Source of the DNA: Gimesia fumaroli
GTDB lineage: Bacteria > Planctomycetota > Planctomycetia > Planctomycetales > Planctomycetaceae
Length of the DNA: 64,000 bases
Direction of reading: 5' to 3'
Assembly: GCF_007754425.1 (NCBI RefSeq)
Contig: NZ_CP037452.1
Location: 2,455,164-2,519,163 of the forward strand
Numbering within the stretch: the first letter of the stretch is position 1; every line of letters starts with the position of its first letter. The notes under the pieces are model-generated. The model was not told where the DNA came from and ran no database searches. It saw nothing but the letters and a program-made list of their open reading frames with translations. Below, piece after piece: positions 1 to 8,621 of the stretch. A program made the translations under genes and the position numbers.

Positions 1-72
1 AACACGACATTGAAGGCGGATGTCAAATCCGGAGAGGAAAACGACTTCCAGTTTGACTTAACCAGCAAGTAA
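1..72 (+). CDS. C-terminal end of a lipoprotein with carboxypeptidase-regulatory-like domain (partial)
   Basis: The window opens inside a reading frame that ends with TAA at 70-72. The visible 23 residues include LKADVKSGENDFQFDL. This closely resembles the tail of the small lipoprotein encoded at 53479-53910 (DLRADVKEGGNQYVFKME). Proteins of this family end in a final beta strand with a K-x-G-E/G-N turn. In planctomycetes they are usually encoded beside a DUF1559 gene, so one probably lies just upstream of the window. A strong terminator follows. The family call is based on the tail alone. Confidence 0.7.
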   Translation, partial: NTTLKADVKSGEENDFQFDLTSK

Positions 73-102
73 GTTTCAATAGAAAATTGACCGCTACCAG
101 CA

Positions 103-132
103 AACCTTACCCTCAGCGGGTAAGGTTTTTTT
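103..132 (+). terminator. Rho-independent terminator
   Basis: A perfect 10-bp stem (AACCTTACCC / GGGTAAGGTT) with a 5-nt loop runs straight into a run of seven T. It starts about 30 nt after the stop codon of the partial lipoprotein gene and ends that transcription unit. Confidence 0.93.
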
Positions 133-160
133 CGTCGACAGGGTTTACAAAAAGCAGAGA

Positions 161-422
161 TTTGATGGTTTCTCTATAGCGCTGGGTAAATGTGCGGAAG
201 ATCAGCTGGATTGGGGGAACGTCTCAGAACAAGTCACTCGGGATGGTGAACCCTTGAAAAATGTAAACGTTATTTTCAACCTGTTGAAGGATGGCGATGG
301 GAAAATCGAAGCCCCCTGGCTAGAAGGTATTCGTACCTGACCGCTATAACCAGCAAACTGAACTGCAAAACGAGTTGAAAGCGGGGGAGAATACGATTCA
401 GCTTGAGTTGAAGACTCCCTGA
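161..422 (+). pseudogene. Decayed lipoprotein gene (carboxypeptidase-regulatory-like fold)
   Basis: Two overlapping frames together give a recognisable family member that no single frame encodes. The first frame (to TGA at 338-340) reads through a degenerate lipobox-like stretch (IALGKCAEDQ) into WGNVSEQVTRDGEPLKNVNVIF. That matches the usual opening of the fold, G-x-V-S-G-x-V-T-x-D-G-x-P-L. The second frame (342-422) gives RYNQQTELQNELKAGENTIQLEL and a normal stop, matching the usual closing strand K-A-G-E-N. The gap between the two halves is too short, so the gene has lost its middle as well as its frame. No start codon with a ribosome binding site is visible. It lies directly after an intact family member and is best read as a decayed tandem paralogue. 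From 423 to 590 I see nothing further. Confidence 0.7.
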
Positions 423-590
423 TCCGATCAGTGGGATAGAGGATCGAATCAACACTATTTCATATCTGTGATTCGCTCTCACTTCAAAAAAGCTTTCCCC
501 TGCCTGAGTAGGGCGTTAGGATAGAAATGACCGGTGTCTGTCTGCTGGCACTGAAATTCCTTTCTCCTTGAGCTGAAACAGGTTGTCGAT

Positions 591-1790
591 ATGCCCTCTC
601 AAGAAGCAAAGACTCCAGACAAACTGCTTCAGCTGGTACTGGTTTGTGTGTTCGTTGCGGTCATTCTATTTCCGCTGGCTTCCTGGTGGAATCAGCGTCA
701 GGCCCATGTTCTTCGGGAACTCGTCAGTCAGTCTTTAAAAGCAGAAGACTGGCCCGCCGCGGAGCAAGCTGCCAGAAAATGGACCAGGCGCGAACCGGAA
801 AATTCAGACGCCTGGCTCGATTTGGCAGAAGCCTGTCGGCAGCAGAATAAATTTGTGGAGACCGCAGACGCGTTAGGGCAGATCAGTGATACAGACCCTC
901 GTGTTTTAAAATCACTGGCCATTCGAACCGACCTGCTGCTTTCTGAATTGCAGAATCCGATTAAGGCAATCGAAACCTGCCAACGGATCTTGAAAATTGA
1001 CCCCCGGGCTGATCGGGCAAGGCAGCGTTTGATTTATATTGATGCCATGATGCTGCGCCGGCTGGAGATGGTCAAAGAAATCAGGCAGGCGATGGAACTG
1101 CATTGCGAACCACCCGAGGCCTACATCTATTTGTTGCTTTCCGATTCACTGAATTTCGGTAATGGGGCACCTCTTGTTTCCAGCTGGCTCAAAAGTGATC
1201 CCAAGAATGAGGATCTGCAAGTCGCGATGGCGATCTACGTTGCCCGGAGTGGGAGTCATCGATCGATGGTCTTGAATGATTCAAAAGTCATCAAAGGGGG
1301 AGATCAGTCGCTGATTGCGAATTGTTTGGAAAAATTCCCCAGTAATAAAGAAGTACTCGCTTTTTATCTGGAAAAAAATCTGGAACAGGGAGACCTGGAA
1401 CGCGTTGCGGAATTACTGGAAGCGGTACCCGCGGATGCAGAGGATGATAATCGATTCTGGAGATTCAAAGGTCGCTTTCTCGCGCTAAAAAATCAGATTG
1501 ATCTGGCAGAAGAATCCTATCGACAGGCGCTGAAACGGAATCCCTATGACTGGTTGTCCCGACTTGGTCTGGCGGAAATCTTAAGGCGGAAAGGAAATAC
1601 CAGTGAAGCACAGGAAATGGCCCGGCTTGGTGCCAAAGGGAAAGCGTTTTCAAAAGAGTTGATGCAACTTGAAAATCCCAAAGCAATCAACCTCCCGTTA
1701 TTGCAGGAGATAGGAGAATATGCGCAGGATTGTGGAGACAAACAAGTCCTGTTTTCTATTCAGAAGCGGCTCGATATAACTACTAAATAA
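591..1790 (+). CDS. Membrane-anchored tetratricopeptide repeat protein
   Basis: This 399-residue protein has one N-terminal transmembrane segment (about residues 13-35, LLQLVLVCVFVAVILFPLAS) and then helical repeats facing the periplasm. TPR-type signatures are clearest at residues 55-90 (EDWPAAEQAARKWTRREPEN, AWLDLAEACRQQNKF) and 290-345 (AEESYRQALKRNPYDWLSRL). Such proteins are scaffolds for protein-protein contacts and have no catalytic residues. The gene precedes the lipoprotein/DUF1559 pair and the ASPIC/multiheme cytochrome pair, and the cytochrome also carries TPRs. A role in the same exported or respiratory assembly is possible but is inference. No clear Shine-Dalgarno precedes the ATG. 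Confidence 0.8.
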   Translation: MPSQEAKTPDKLLQLVLVCVFVAVILFPLASWWNQRQAHVLRELVSQSLKAEDWPAAEQAARKWTRREPENSDAWLDLAEACRQQNKFVETADALGQISDTDPRVLKSLAIRTDLLLSELQNPIKAIETCQRILKIDPRADRARQRLIYIDAMMLRRLEMVKEIRQAMELHCEPPEAYIYLLLSDSLNFGNGAPLVSSWLKSDPKNEDLQVAMAIYVARSGSHRSMVLNDSKVIKGGDQSLIANCLEKFPSNKEVLAFYLEKNLEQGDLERVAELLEAVPADAEDDNRFWRFKGRFLALKNQIDLAEESYRQALKRNPYDWLSRLGLAEILRRKGNTSEAQEMARLGAKGKAFSKELMQLENPKAINLPLLQEIGEYAQDCGDKQVLFSIQKRLDITTK

Positions 1791-1961
1791 TTAGCAGAAA
1801 GTGACTGTATGCATGTTGTTTTGTGTACTTTTGCTGTGATTTCTGGTACGATTTATGACAAATGCATGAATATTACGCTTGATCTTGGAGAAAAAAACCT
1901 TATTGATAGTTAATGTAAATACCTTTTATTATTTGTGATTACTGTTTGAAGGGCCATTAAA

Positions 1962-2399
1962 TTGAACAAGAATCGTATTGTAAGGCTATGCGGATCATTT
2001 TCACTTCTAATTTGTTTTAGCTTTGCTTTAACAGGTTGCGGTGGTGGTGTAGACGATGCTCCCACTTTGTATCCGGTAAAAGGGACCATCAAAAAAGATG
2101 GGACAGGGATCAAAGATGTCCGGGTCTCTTTTGTACCTGCCGAAGATGGGATTCCTGCTGTCGGCGTCTCTGGTGAAGATGGCAGCTACGAATTAAGTAA
2201 TCCTAAGGGAGGCAAAGGAGCCCAGCCCGGCACTTATAAAGTCGTTCTCTCGGTGACCGCAGATGAATCCAGTTACTCTGGTGGCGGTGATCCCAGTAAA
2301 GCAAAATTACCATTTCCAAAATCTTACACTTCAAAAACTACAACTCCTAAAATTGCTGAAGTGAAAGAAGGTGAAAACGTCGTCGATATTGAATTCTGA
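1962..2399 (+). CDS. Lipoprotein with carboxypeptidase-regulatory-like domain
   Basis: This 145-residue protein begins with a lipoprotein signal peptide (MNKNRIVRLCGSF..., lipobox LTGC, lipid-modified Cys about residue 26). One small beta-sandwich domain follows (YPVKGTIKKDGTGIKDVRVSF ... KPGTYKVVLS-like strand ... VKEGENVVDIEF). The start codon is TTG; no in-frame ATG keeps the signal peptide. These lipoproteins are abundant in planctomycetes, usually beside DUF1559 genes as here (DUF1559 starts 126 bp downstream). Their molecular role is unknown. It is homologous to the partial gene at the window start, the decayed copy at 161-422 and the gene at 53479. Confidence 0.85.
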   Translation: MNKNRIVRLCGSFSLLICFSFALTGCGGGVDDAPTLYPVKGTIKKDGTGIKDVRVSFVPAEDGIPAVGVSGEDGSYELSNPKGGKGAQPGTYKVVLSVTADESSYSGGGDPSKAKLPFPKSYTSKTTTPKIAEVKEGENVVDIEF

Positions 2400-2525
2400 A
2401 CATGATCTGGTGAATCAATCGCACCACGATGAGAAGTGTTCTTCTATAAAGTATATTTCTGAATTTAATTGTGATTTCATGTCACTTTTGTCCTTTCTTT
2501 TCTTTTCTTTCAGGAGCGCCATTTT

Positions 2526-3554
2526 ATGAGAAGAGTTTCATCCTTATTTCGAATGCGACAGCGAGCATTCACATTAATTGAATTGCTGGTTGTCATTGCG
2601 ATCATCGCAATTTTGATCGCCTTGCTATTACCTGCCGTTCAGCAGGCACGTGAAGCGGCACGTCGTTCTACCTGTAAAAATAATATGAAGCAGTTAGGGG
2701 TTGCCATTCACAACTACCATGAAACACATGGGACGTTTCCTCTGAACTACGATGCTACCCGTAGTCCGGGTCAGATCGGGTGTTCGGTTTCCTGGATTTC
2801 CATGACACTGCCGTTTATGGATCAGGCACCTCTGTATAATCAAATGAACTTTGATGACATTACCAATACGTCAGGCTCTGCCTCTAATAATCCAGGTATG
2901 GACAGTGTTTCCAATGATTCGGCCAGGACGACTCCTATTCCGATATTACTCTGTCCCAGTAACCCGCAACCCAAATTGGCCAGCCTTGCGATGCACTACG
3001 ACTACGGAGGGAATAATGGGAATTCACGCGCTCTCCAGGCAGCTAGAACCGATTACGTAGGCAGTATGGGCTTTATCTGGACTGGTTGGAAAGACTGTGG
3101 TGATACGGGGCAGAATGGTGCACCATGGATCGACCCAGGCAGAGACATCACCCATAACGATCTCAGTCGTGTTGGTGGTCTTTTCTGGTGGCGTGGTTCC
3201 GCTCGCATTCGCGATATTGTTGATGGTGCCTCAAACACGGTTGCCATTTATGAAAATCATCACTGGAACTTCAGCAAGAAATTTCCATCGGAAATTAATA
3301 AATGTGCTGCCTGGATTAGTCCTTTAGGAGCCATTGATACCCACACCTCGGCTATCAATGCTGATCCTGAAGAAGTCGCAGCAGGCAATGGGGCAGACGA
3401 TACGCGCTGCACCAACTGGAGCAGTACCCACGTCGGTGGAGCGCACTGTTTGTTGACAGACGGATCCGTTCGCTTTGTCAGTGAAAATCTGGATCTTGGG
3501 ATTAATAAAGCATTAGTTACCAAAGCAGGTGGTGAAACATTAGGTGAGTTCTAA
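2526..3554 (+). CDS. DUF1559 family protein with pilin-like N-terminus
   Basis: This 342-residue protein has a type IV pilin/pseudopilin-like prepilin signal: a basic leader, then [20 protein letters not shown], which forms the membrane helix. The DUF1559 domain follows and ends in the family's H-x-G-G-x-H...[12 protein letters not shown] motif near the C-terminus. Planctomycetes encode dozens to hundreds of these. They are processed and exported like pseudopilins, but the function is unknown. A strong ribosome binding site (CAGGAG) follows a pyrimidine-rich tract before the ATG. The gene follows its partner lipoprotein and ends at a terminator. Confidence 0.93.
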   Translation: MRRVSSLFRMRQRAFTLIELLVVIAIIAILIALLLPAVQQAREAARRSTCKNNMKQLGVAIHNYHETHGTFPLNYDATRSPGQIGCSVSWISMTLPFMDQAPLYNQMNFDDITNTSGSASNNPGMDSVSNDSARTTPIPILLCPSNPQPKLASLAMHYDYGGNNGNSRALQAARTDYVGSMGFIWTGWKDCGDTGQNGAPWIDPGRDITHNDLSRVGGLFWWRGSARIRDIVDGASNTVAIYENHHWNFSKKFPSEINKCAAWISPLGAIDTHTSAINADPEEVAAGNGADDTRCTNWSSTHVGGAHCLLTDGSVRFVSENLDLGINKALVTKAGGETLGEF

Positions 3555-3594
3555 TTCACTGTTCACTTCATGTTTAGTGCAGAATGAATCACAA

Positions 3595-3628
3595 CCTCCC
3601 CTCCAGATCTGGTGGGGAGGATTTTTTT
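3595..3628 (+). terminator. Rho-independent terminator after DUF1559 gene
   Basis: CCTCCCC pairs with GGGGAGG around a loop that contains the palindrome CCAGATCTGG. A run of seven T follows. It lies 40 bp after the DUF1559 stop codon. Confidence 0.9.
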
Positions 3629-3689
3629 ACCGATTCATTTATTGTACTGAAGCGACTACACAGTCTGTATTCTTTTTAGAGCCTGAATC

Positions 3690-5507
3690 GTGATCATGTG
3701 CCCGAATCTGGATCGAACGGGGCGTTTATTTTTCACATTTCTTTTGTTTCCGCTTCTTGTCTCCTGTGATTTGATCGATGACAATTCGTCTCCAGACAAA
3801 ACGGCGTCGCACGAAAAAACTGTGAATTCTCCCCCGAGTAAATCAAAATTCTCCCAGGGACTCACCTCGGATGTCTTTAGAGAGGAAACGATTGACCGGT
3901 CTCACATAGAGGTTCCGCAATTCCGTGATGTGCATGCGCAGGCAGGAATTGAATTTGTCTATGAGAATGGTGCCAAAGGGGATCAGCTCATGGTAGAAGC
4001 AATTGGTGGGGGCGCTGGTTGGCTTGATTATGATCGGGATTCCCTGATCGACGTCTATTGTGTCCAGGGAGGCGACCCGGTTTCCCATTCAGCGGAGCTG
4101 GGGCAGAACCAGGTATTTCGAAATCGGGGCAATGGTATCTTTGAGAAACTTCCTGCAGAAATCGGTGCTGCAAATGGGGGATATGGTCAAGGGGTCACCA
4201 TCGCAGATTTTAATAACGATGGTTTTGATGACATCTATGTTTCGAATGTCGGAAAAAATGCATTCTACCAGAATATGGGAGATGGGACCTTTGAAGATAT
4301 CTCGGAGGCTTCGGGGACAACCAATTCATTGATTTGGAGTTCCAGTGCTGCCTGGGGTGATTTGAACCGGGACGGAAATCTCGATTTATATGTCTGCAAT
4401 TATGTCAAATTTGATGTGCGGAACCCCAAGTTTTGTACTGACAAGAAGGGCATTAAGCGGATCTGTCATCCGAACGAAATGGAAGCCGAGTACAATGAGA
4501 TTTATTTCAGTCTGGGAAATGGTCACTTCAAGGTAGCCGGGGATGAGTGGGGGTTACGTGGCGAGGACGGGAAATCGCTAGGGGTTGTCATTGCTGATCT
4601 GGATCAGGACCAGTATTCCGATATTTATGTTGCCAATGATGTGACTCCCAATTTTTTGTTTCTGAATCACGAAGGGCAGTCTTTTCGAGATGCAGCGATC
4701 GAAAAAGGCTGCGCCATGAGTGGAGACGGCAATAATCAGGCCAGCATGGGGATTGCCATCGGTGATTATGATCGCAATGGATTTCTGGATTTGTATGTCA
4801 CTCATTATACTGATGACTTCAACACACTCTATGCAAATCTGGGCGAAGCAGGATTTTATGATGCCACAAAAACGACTGGGTTACACCAGCCGACGATTCC
4901 ATTTCTTGCCTTTGGGACCATTATGGGCGACTTCAATCATGACCGTCACATGAATCTGGTTGTGGCGAATGGACATATCGATCGCATGGAAGACCTGGGC
5001 TATGCCTGGAAGATGTCACCATTTTTATTTTCTTATCAGGGAGGCCAGTGGGTCGACTGCAGTGCAGACGCGGGTCCTTATTTCCAACGGCAGTTTATTG
5101 GTCGTGGGATCGCAGCCGGCGATTATGATAATGATGGTGATCAGGATCTGTTTATTGTAAATCAGACCGAGCCCGCGGCACTTTTGCGGAATGATTCCCA
5201 AGGCAATCACTGGTTAAAAGTGATGCTCACCGGGACGATCAGTAATCGGTCCGCCATTGGCACCAAGGTGGAGGTCAGGCAGAACGGCGAACGGTTTTAT
5301 CAGGAAGTCGTGGGAGGCAGCAGTTACGCTTCCAGCAGCCAATATGCACTCTTTTTTGGTCTGGGAAAGATGGATGCTGACTGTCAGGTCAAAATTACCT
5401 GGCCCAGTGGAGAAACGCAGGTGCTGGAGCAGGTTCCCGTTGATCAGGTTCTGAAGTTGATCGAACCGGCGGCATCCGATTTAACGTTGAGGAAGAAACG
5501 GTTGTAG
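3690..5507 (+). CDS. ASPIC/UnbV domain protein with FG-GAP/VCBS repeats
   Basis: This 605-residue exported protein starts with a lipoprotein-type signal (FTFLLFPLLVSC). Next come several FG-GAP/VCBS-type calcium-binding repeats, seen as recurring D-x-N-x-D-G and D-x-D-x-D loops (GAGWLDYDRDSLIDVY, IADFNNDGFDDIYV, WGDLNRDGNLDLYV, AGDYDNDGDQDLFI). These predict a beta-propeller. The C-terminal ASPIC/UnbV domain spans about residues 510-580 (NHWLKVMLTG, AIGTKVEV, WPSGETQVLEQVPVDQ). The biochemical function is not established. In planctomycetes the protein is often encoded with TPR or multiheme cytochrome proteins. Here its last 27 bp overlap the 3' end of exactly such a gene on the other strand. 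Confidence 0.92.
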   Translation: MIMCPNLDRTGRLFFTFLLFPLLVSCDLIDDNSSPDKTASHEKTVNSPPSKSKFSQGLTSDVFREETIDRSHIEVPQFRDVHAQAGIEFVYENGAKGDQLMVEAIGGGAGWLDYDRDSLIDVYCVQGGDPVSHSAELGQNQVFRNRGNGIFEKLPAEIGAANGGYGQGVTIADFNNDGFDDIYVSNVGKNAFYQNMGDGTFEDISEASGTTNSLIWSSSAAWGDLNRDGNLDLYVCNYVKFDVRNPKFCTDKKGIKRICHPNEMEAEYNEIYFSLGNGHFKVAGDEWGLRGEDGKSLGVVIADLDQDQYSDIYVANDVTPNFLFLNHEGQSFRDAAIEKGCAMSGDGNNQASMGIAIGDYDRNGFLDLYVTHYTDDFNTLYANLGEAGFYDATKTTGLHQPTIPFLAFGTIMGDFNHDRHMNLVVANGHIDRMEDLGYAWKMSPFLFSYQGGQWVDCSADAGPYFQRQFIGRGIAAGDYDNDGDQDLFIVNQTEPAALLRNDSQGNHWLKVMLTGTISNRSAIGTKVEVRQNGERFYQEVVGGSSYASSSQYALFFGLGKMDADCQVKITWPSGETQVLEQVPVDQVLKLIEPAASDLTLRKKRL

Positions 5508-7343
5508 TTTTTTCTGGTGTTGCTGGCTGAGTTCCGTTTGTCCCCGTTGTTCGTATACCTGGGCCAGCCAGCCGTGTAATTGCCAGATCGAAGGGTTAAT
5601 CTTGAGTCCGCGGTTTGCGTACTCGATGCCTTCATCGAATTGCTGTGTCAGCCCCAGCATGTGTACCAGTCGTCCATAAATCAGGCTGCGCCAGGGATTG
5701 ATTTCGATAAAGCGTTTTCCGTATTCAATTCCTGATTTGTAATCCCCCGTGTCATGACAAATCTCCGTCAGTTTCCGTAATGCGGTTTCTGAATTCGGAT
5801 TCACTTTCAGGGCGCGTTCTAATATCGCTTTTGCTTTTGCTTTCTCGCCAAGCAGGTTATAAGCCAGGCCAACTTGTGTGATTAAATCTTCATCTGTACT
5901 ATCTTTGTGTAATAAAGGCAGCAGGAGTTGCAGGGCCTGCTGTGCATATTTTAAGTCATTTCTGGTTTCAGCCAGTGAGACGTAAAAGAAGCCTCGTGCA
6001 CGCTGGATGTCATAAGCGGCATTTTCATCTTCGGGTTTTCGAAAGTCAGAAAATCGTTCTGTTTGAGCAGATGTTTGAGGCGGCTGATTTTTATGTCTAA
6101 TGATGCGATGGTCCGTTAAAGAAGTATGCGGGACTGAAAAGGCAGATCGCTTGGGCATATGGCAGGAGATACAAGACTCTTTCGCCTGTTCAGGAGAATC
6201 TTCGGGCCGCGTACATTCGGTTGTTGACTCGCCATGGCATTTAAGGCAGCGCGATTCAAAATACGAGATGCGCTCTGACTTGCTGGGGAATTGATGAGGA
6301 TCGTGGCATGAAATGCACCCCATCTGACCTGCGCTCTTTAGATAGCATTGGCTACGATGCATTTGTTCGACCTGACTGACAGCCTGGGTATCTCCCGTGT
6401 CGGTGATGCGATCTCCTTCCTGAAATACAATCCATAAATCTTCAATCAGATTGCCAGGGCGAAAATCGAACTCACCGCGACCGTAGCGAAGAATGCGGCC
6501 TTCACCTGTCAGGTGACATTGATAACAGACCGCGTCCCGGGCAGCCGGGGATAAGTTGATCGGATTTACAATCGGATCGGGCTTCTGTTGCTTTTCACTG
6601 GCTAAGTGCCATTGAATATGTGGTTCTCCGGGACCATGACAGCGCTCACAACCGATGGCGGTTTCTTTGAATGGGGTGGGATCAAAGTGGTCTTTGATTC
6701 CTTTTGTTTTGGAAACCGAGCCAATATGGCACTGGATGCAGCCATCAATCAGCCGTCGCTCAAATTGCTTGTGATGCCCGGGTTGATAGCCGGGAGAGAG
6801 ATCCCAGCGTTGCTTGCCGGTATACCAGGAAATGGGCGACATGAACAGCAGCCCTGCATGGTTGATGACATAGGATCGCCCCCGTTTGCCTGAGCCGATG
6901 GCAAAGTCAATCGGCTCGGATTTGTCATAGACCAGCTCCTCTTCCGGCGTCATGCGTTTTTCATGATGATAGACTTTGCCCTCTTTTTTCTCGACTTCAT
7001 ACACGTGTGTCAGGGGAGACTGGAAACTGGTTTTGTGTTCGTAATCTTCAAAGACTAAGTCTCCAAGGACTGGCTGCGAGGAAAACGACATCGGATGTGA
7101 TTGATAGGTCTTGCAAATTTCTGCATGGCATTCCTGGCAGGCCTGGCTTCCCACATAGCCTTCCGTCGAGGGCGCGGGCGGGATGGTGTGAACCAGGCTG
7201 AATTTCTCTTCCTGCGGATTCTCTGATGGCGGAGCAGAATGGGGCGTGTTCTCTTTGGGGTCGGTGCGTAAATACAGACCAGCCGTCACAAGTGTGACCG
7301 AAAAAAAGAGAACGATAATCAGAGACCATTGAGAACGCGTCAT
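5481..7343 (-). CDS. Multiheme cytochrome c with C-terminal TPR repeats
   Basis: This 620-residue protein has an N-terminal membrane anchor (WSLIIVLFFSVTLVTAGLYL) and seven CxxCH heme-binding motifs: CQECH, CIQCH, CERCH, CYQCH, CISCH, CLKCH and CISCH. They are spread over about residues 70-400, and TPR repeats follow from about 440 to the end (AKAILERALKVNPNSETALR, GIEYGKRFIEINPW). The heme part resembles the cytochrome c554/multiheme dehydrogenase-like family seen with TPRs in planctomycetes and Verrucomicrobia. It probably transfers electrons in the periplasm while the TPRs dock partners. The natural partner candidate is the convergent ASPIC/UnbV protein, whose 3' end it overlaps. The redox substrate cannot be told from sequence. 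Confidence 0.92.
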   Translation of the reverse strand: MTRSQWSLIIVLFFSVTLVTAGLYLRTDPKENTPHSAPPSENPQEEKFSLVHTIPPAPSTEGYVGSQACQECHAEICKTYQSHPMSFSSQPVLGDLVFEDYEHKTSFQSPLTHVYEVEKKEGKVYHHEKRMTPEEELVYDKSEPIDFAIGSGKRGRSYVINHAGLLFMSPISWYTGKQRWDLSPGYQPGHHKQFERRLIDGCIQCHIGSVSKTKGIKDHFDPTPFKETAIGCERCHGPGEPHIQWHLASEKQQKPDPIVNPINLSPAARDAVCYQCHLTGEGRILRYGRGEFDFRPGNLIEDLWIVFQEGDRITDTGDTQAVSQVEQMHRSQCYLKSAGQMGCISCHDPHQFPSKSERISYFESRCLKCHGESTTECTRPEDSPEQAKESCISCHMPKRSAFSVPHTSLTDHRIIRHKNQPPQTSAQTERFSDFRKPEDENAAYDIQRARGFFYVSLAETRNDLKYAQQALQLLLPLLHKDSTDEDLITQVGLAYNLLGEKAKAKAILERALKVNPNSETALRKLTEICHDTGDYKSGIEYGKRFIEINPWRSLIYGRLVHMLGLTQQFDEGIEYANRGLKINPSIWQLHGWLAQVYEQRGQTELSQQHQKKLQPFLPQR

Positions 7344-7414
7344 GGTTGTGGATTCACTGTTTTCTGTCAGAACTCAGTCTGAGAGGATTTTGCAATTGCG
7401 TTGTAGTAATCCCA

Positions 7415-8047
7415 TCATAGCTTTTTCCGGATCTTGTAAAAACCGGTCAGGGACTTCCATCCCAGGAGAAAAGTAAAGATCCAGAGCAGGTAGTTTAATG
7501 TTCCGGGAAGGAAATACGTTTCGACGGGCAGCCAGGCATAAACGATGAATCTGGGACGAACGAGCCAACTGTAGGGGATTGCCAGCGAACTGCGGATCAT
7601 GGCAAATGCAACGACGAGTGTGTAGAAAAACAGATACAGGCTCCCCGCGATGATCGTTGCTTCCCCATAGTGAATCAGAGTGATCGTCGTAAATGTCACA
7701 ACAAGCTGGTCTGAGATTGTATCGGTAAAGGAACCGCGATTGCCGGCGATTTTCTGAAAGCGAGCCAGGGGACCATCGATTCCATCCAGTAGCACATGCA
7801 GCAGAAGCAAGCTGAACGCCAGTAGTTTTGCCTGATCCCAAGGCATTCCATAGCTAAAGCAGAAGCCGATTCCGCAAAGCAGAGACAGGCCGGTAAGGTG
7901 ATTGGCGGTAATACCCCATTGCACAAACCGTTTTAACAACGGCAACAGCAGCAGATGGCGGCGGGACTGCGAGGCATCCATCATCGCCTGCTCGCCACTG
8001 GCATAAACAGAGACCTTACTTTTGGTTGGATTGGGGGGAGAGCACAT
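7415..8047 (-). CDS. CDP-alcohol phosphatidyltransferase family protein
   Basis: This 210-residue integral membrane enzyme carries the complete family signature DG-x2-AR-x8-G-x3-D-x3-D (DGIDGPLARFQKIAGNRG, then SFTDTISD). The four Asp residues bind the metal ions that activate the CDP-linked lipid. Members move a phosphatidyl or related group from a CDP-alcohol to an acceptor such as glycerol-3-phosphate, inositol phosphate or a second lipid. The acceptor cannot be predicted here. Several transmembrane helices flank the motif. The first Met may be too early: MMDASQSRR, 22 residues in, is an alternative start. Confidence 0.88.
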   Translation of the reverse strand: MCSPPNPTKSKVSVYASGEQAMMDASQSRRHLLLLPLLKRFVQWGITANHLTGLSLLCGIGFCFSYGMPWDQAKLLAFSLLLLHVLLDGIDGPLARFQKIAGNRGSFTDTISDQLVVTFTTITLIHYGEATIIAGSLYLFFYTLVVAFAMIRSSLAIPYSWLVRPRFIVYAWLPVETYFLPGTLNYLLWIFTFLLGWKSLTGFYKIRKKL

Positions 8048-8090
8048 GTTTTCAATCCCTTGTGTTCAGAACCAAAGTGACCTGCTGAGC

Positions 8091-8381
8091 TTAAACGCCT
8101 TCATTGTCTTGAAACAGTTGATCCAATGCGCCGGATGCTTTCACTTCTTCAAAGTTTCTGCGAAACGTTTTTTCCGATTCGGGATCGAGGTGTGGGGGGT
8201 GTCCGTGTTCTCGGATGTATTCCCCCATCGATTCCATCGTCTCCTGATCGAAATAATGGTCGCTCATTGCCAGTGAAACGATCAGTTCATCATCGGTTTT
8301 GGGTTTTGCCTGACATTCATCGCAGGCGAGGAATGAGCCGAATTTTAAGTGGCCGCATTGAAAGCAGACTGCCTTAGTCAT
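8091..8381 (-). CDS. Small zinc-ribbon protein of unknown function
   Basis: This 96-residue cytosolic protein opens with a two-knuckle zinc ribbon, CFQCG...CDEC (Cys about residues 6, 9, 20 and 23). An acidic helical region follows, with a central segment SLAMSDHYFDQETMESMGEYI. I know similar short zinc-ribbon proteins only as unnamed conserved hypotheticals. It lies upstream of the phosphatidyltransferase gene on the same strand, separated by 43 bp, so the two may share a transcript. No function is assigned. Confidence 0.75.
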   Translation of the reverse strand: MTKAVCFQCGHLKFGSFLACDECQAKPKTDDELIVSLAMSDHYFDQETMESMGEYIREHGHPPHLDPESEKTFRRNFEEVKASGALDQLFQDNEGV

Positions 8382-8621
8382 CTCAGATCCTTTGGATTTA
8401 CGCGTTTTCTATTCATTTCCGTGTCTTCGTGCTTTGCCGGGTGCACTTTCATTCTTACACGATCTCTCCCCTAGAGTATATCAAACTTTGGTGACAAAAT
8501 GCCCGGACATTTCTTAGCTTTCCTTTTTATATGTCAGGGTTTTGATATTATGGAGAGAGCTCGCTTTTTAGAATTACCCAAAGCATTGCGGAACTTGAAA
8601 AAATTGTAGGAGCTGCCTGCC

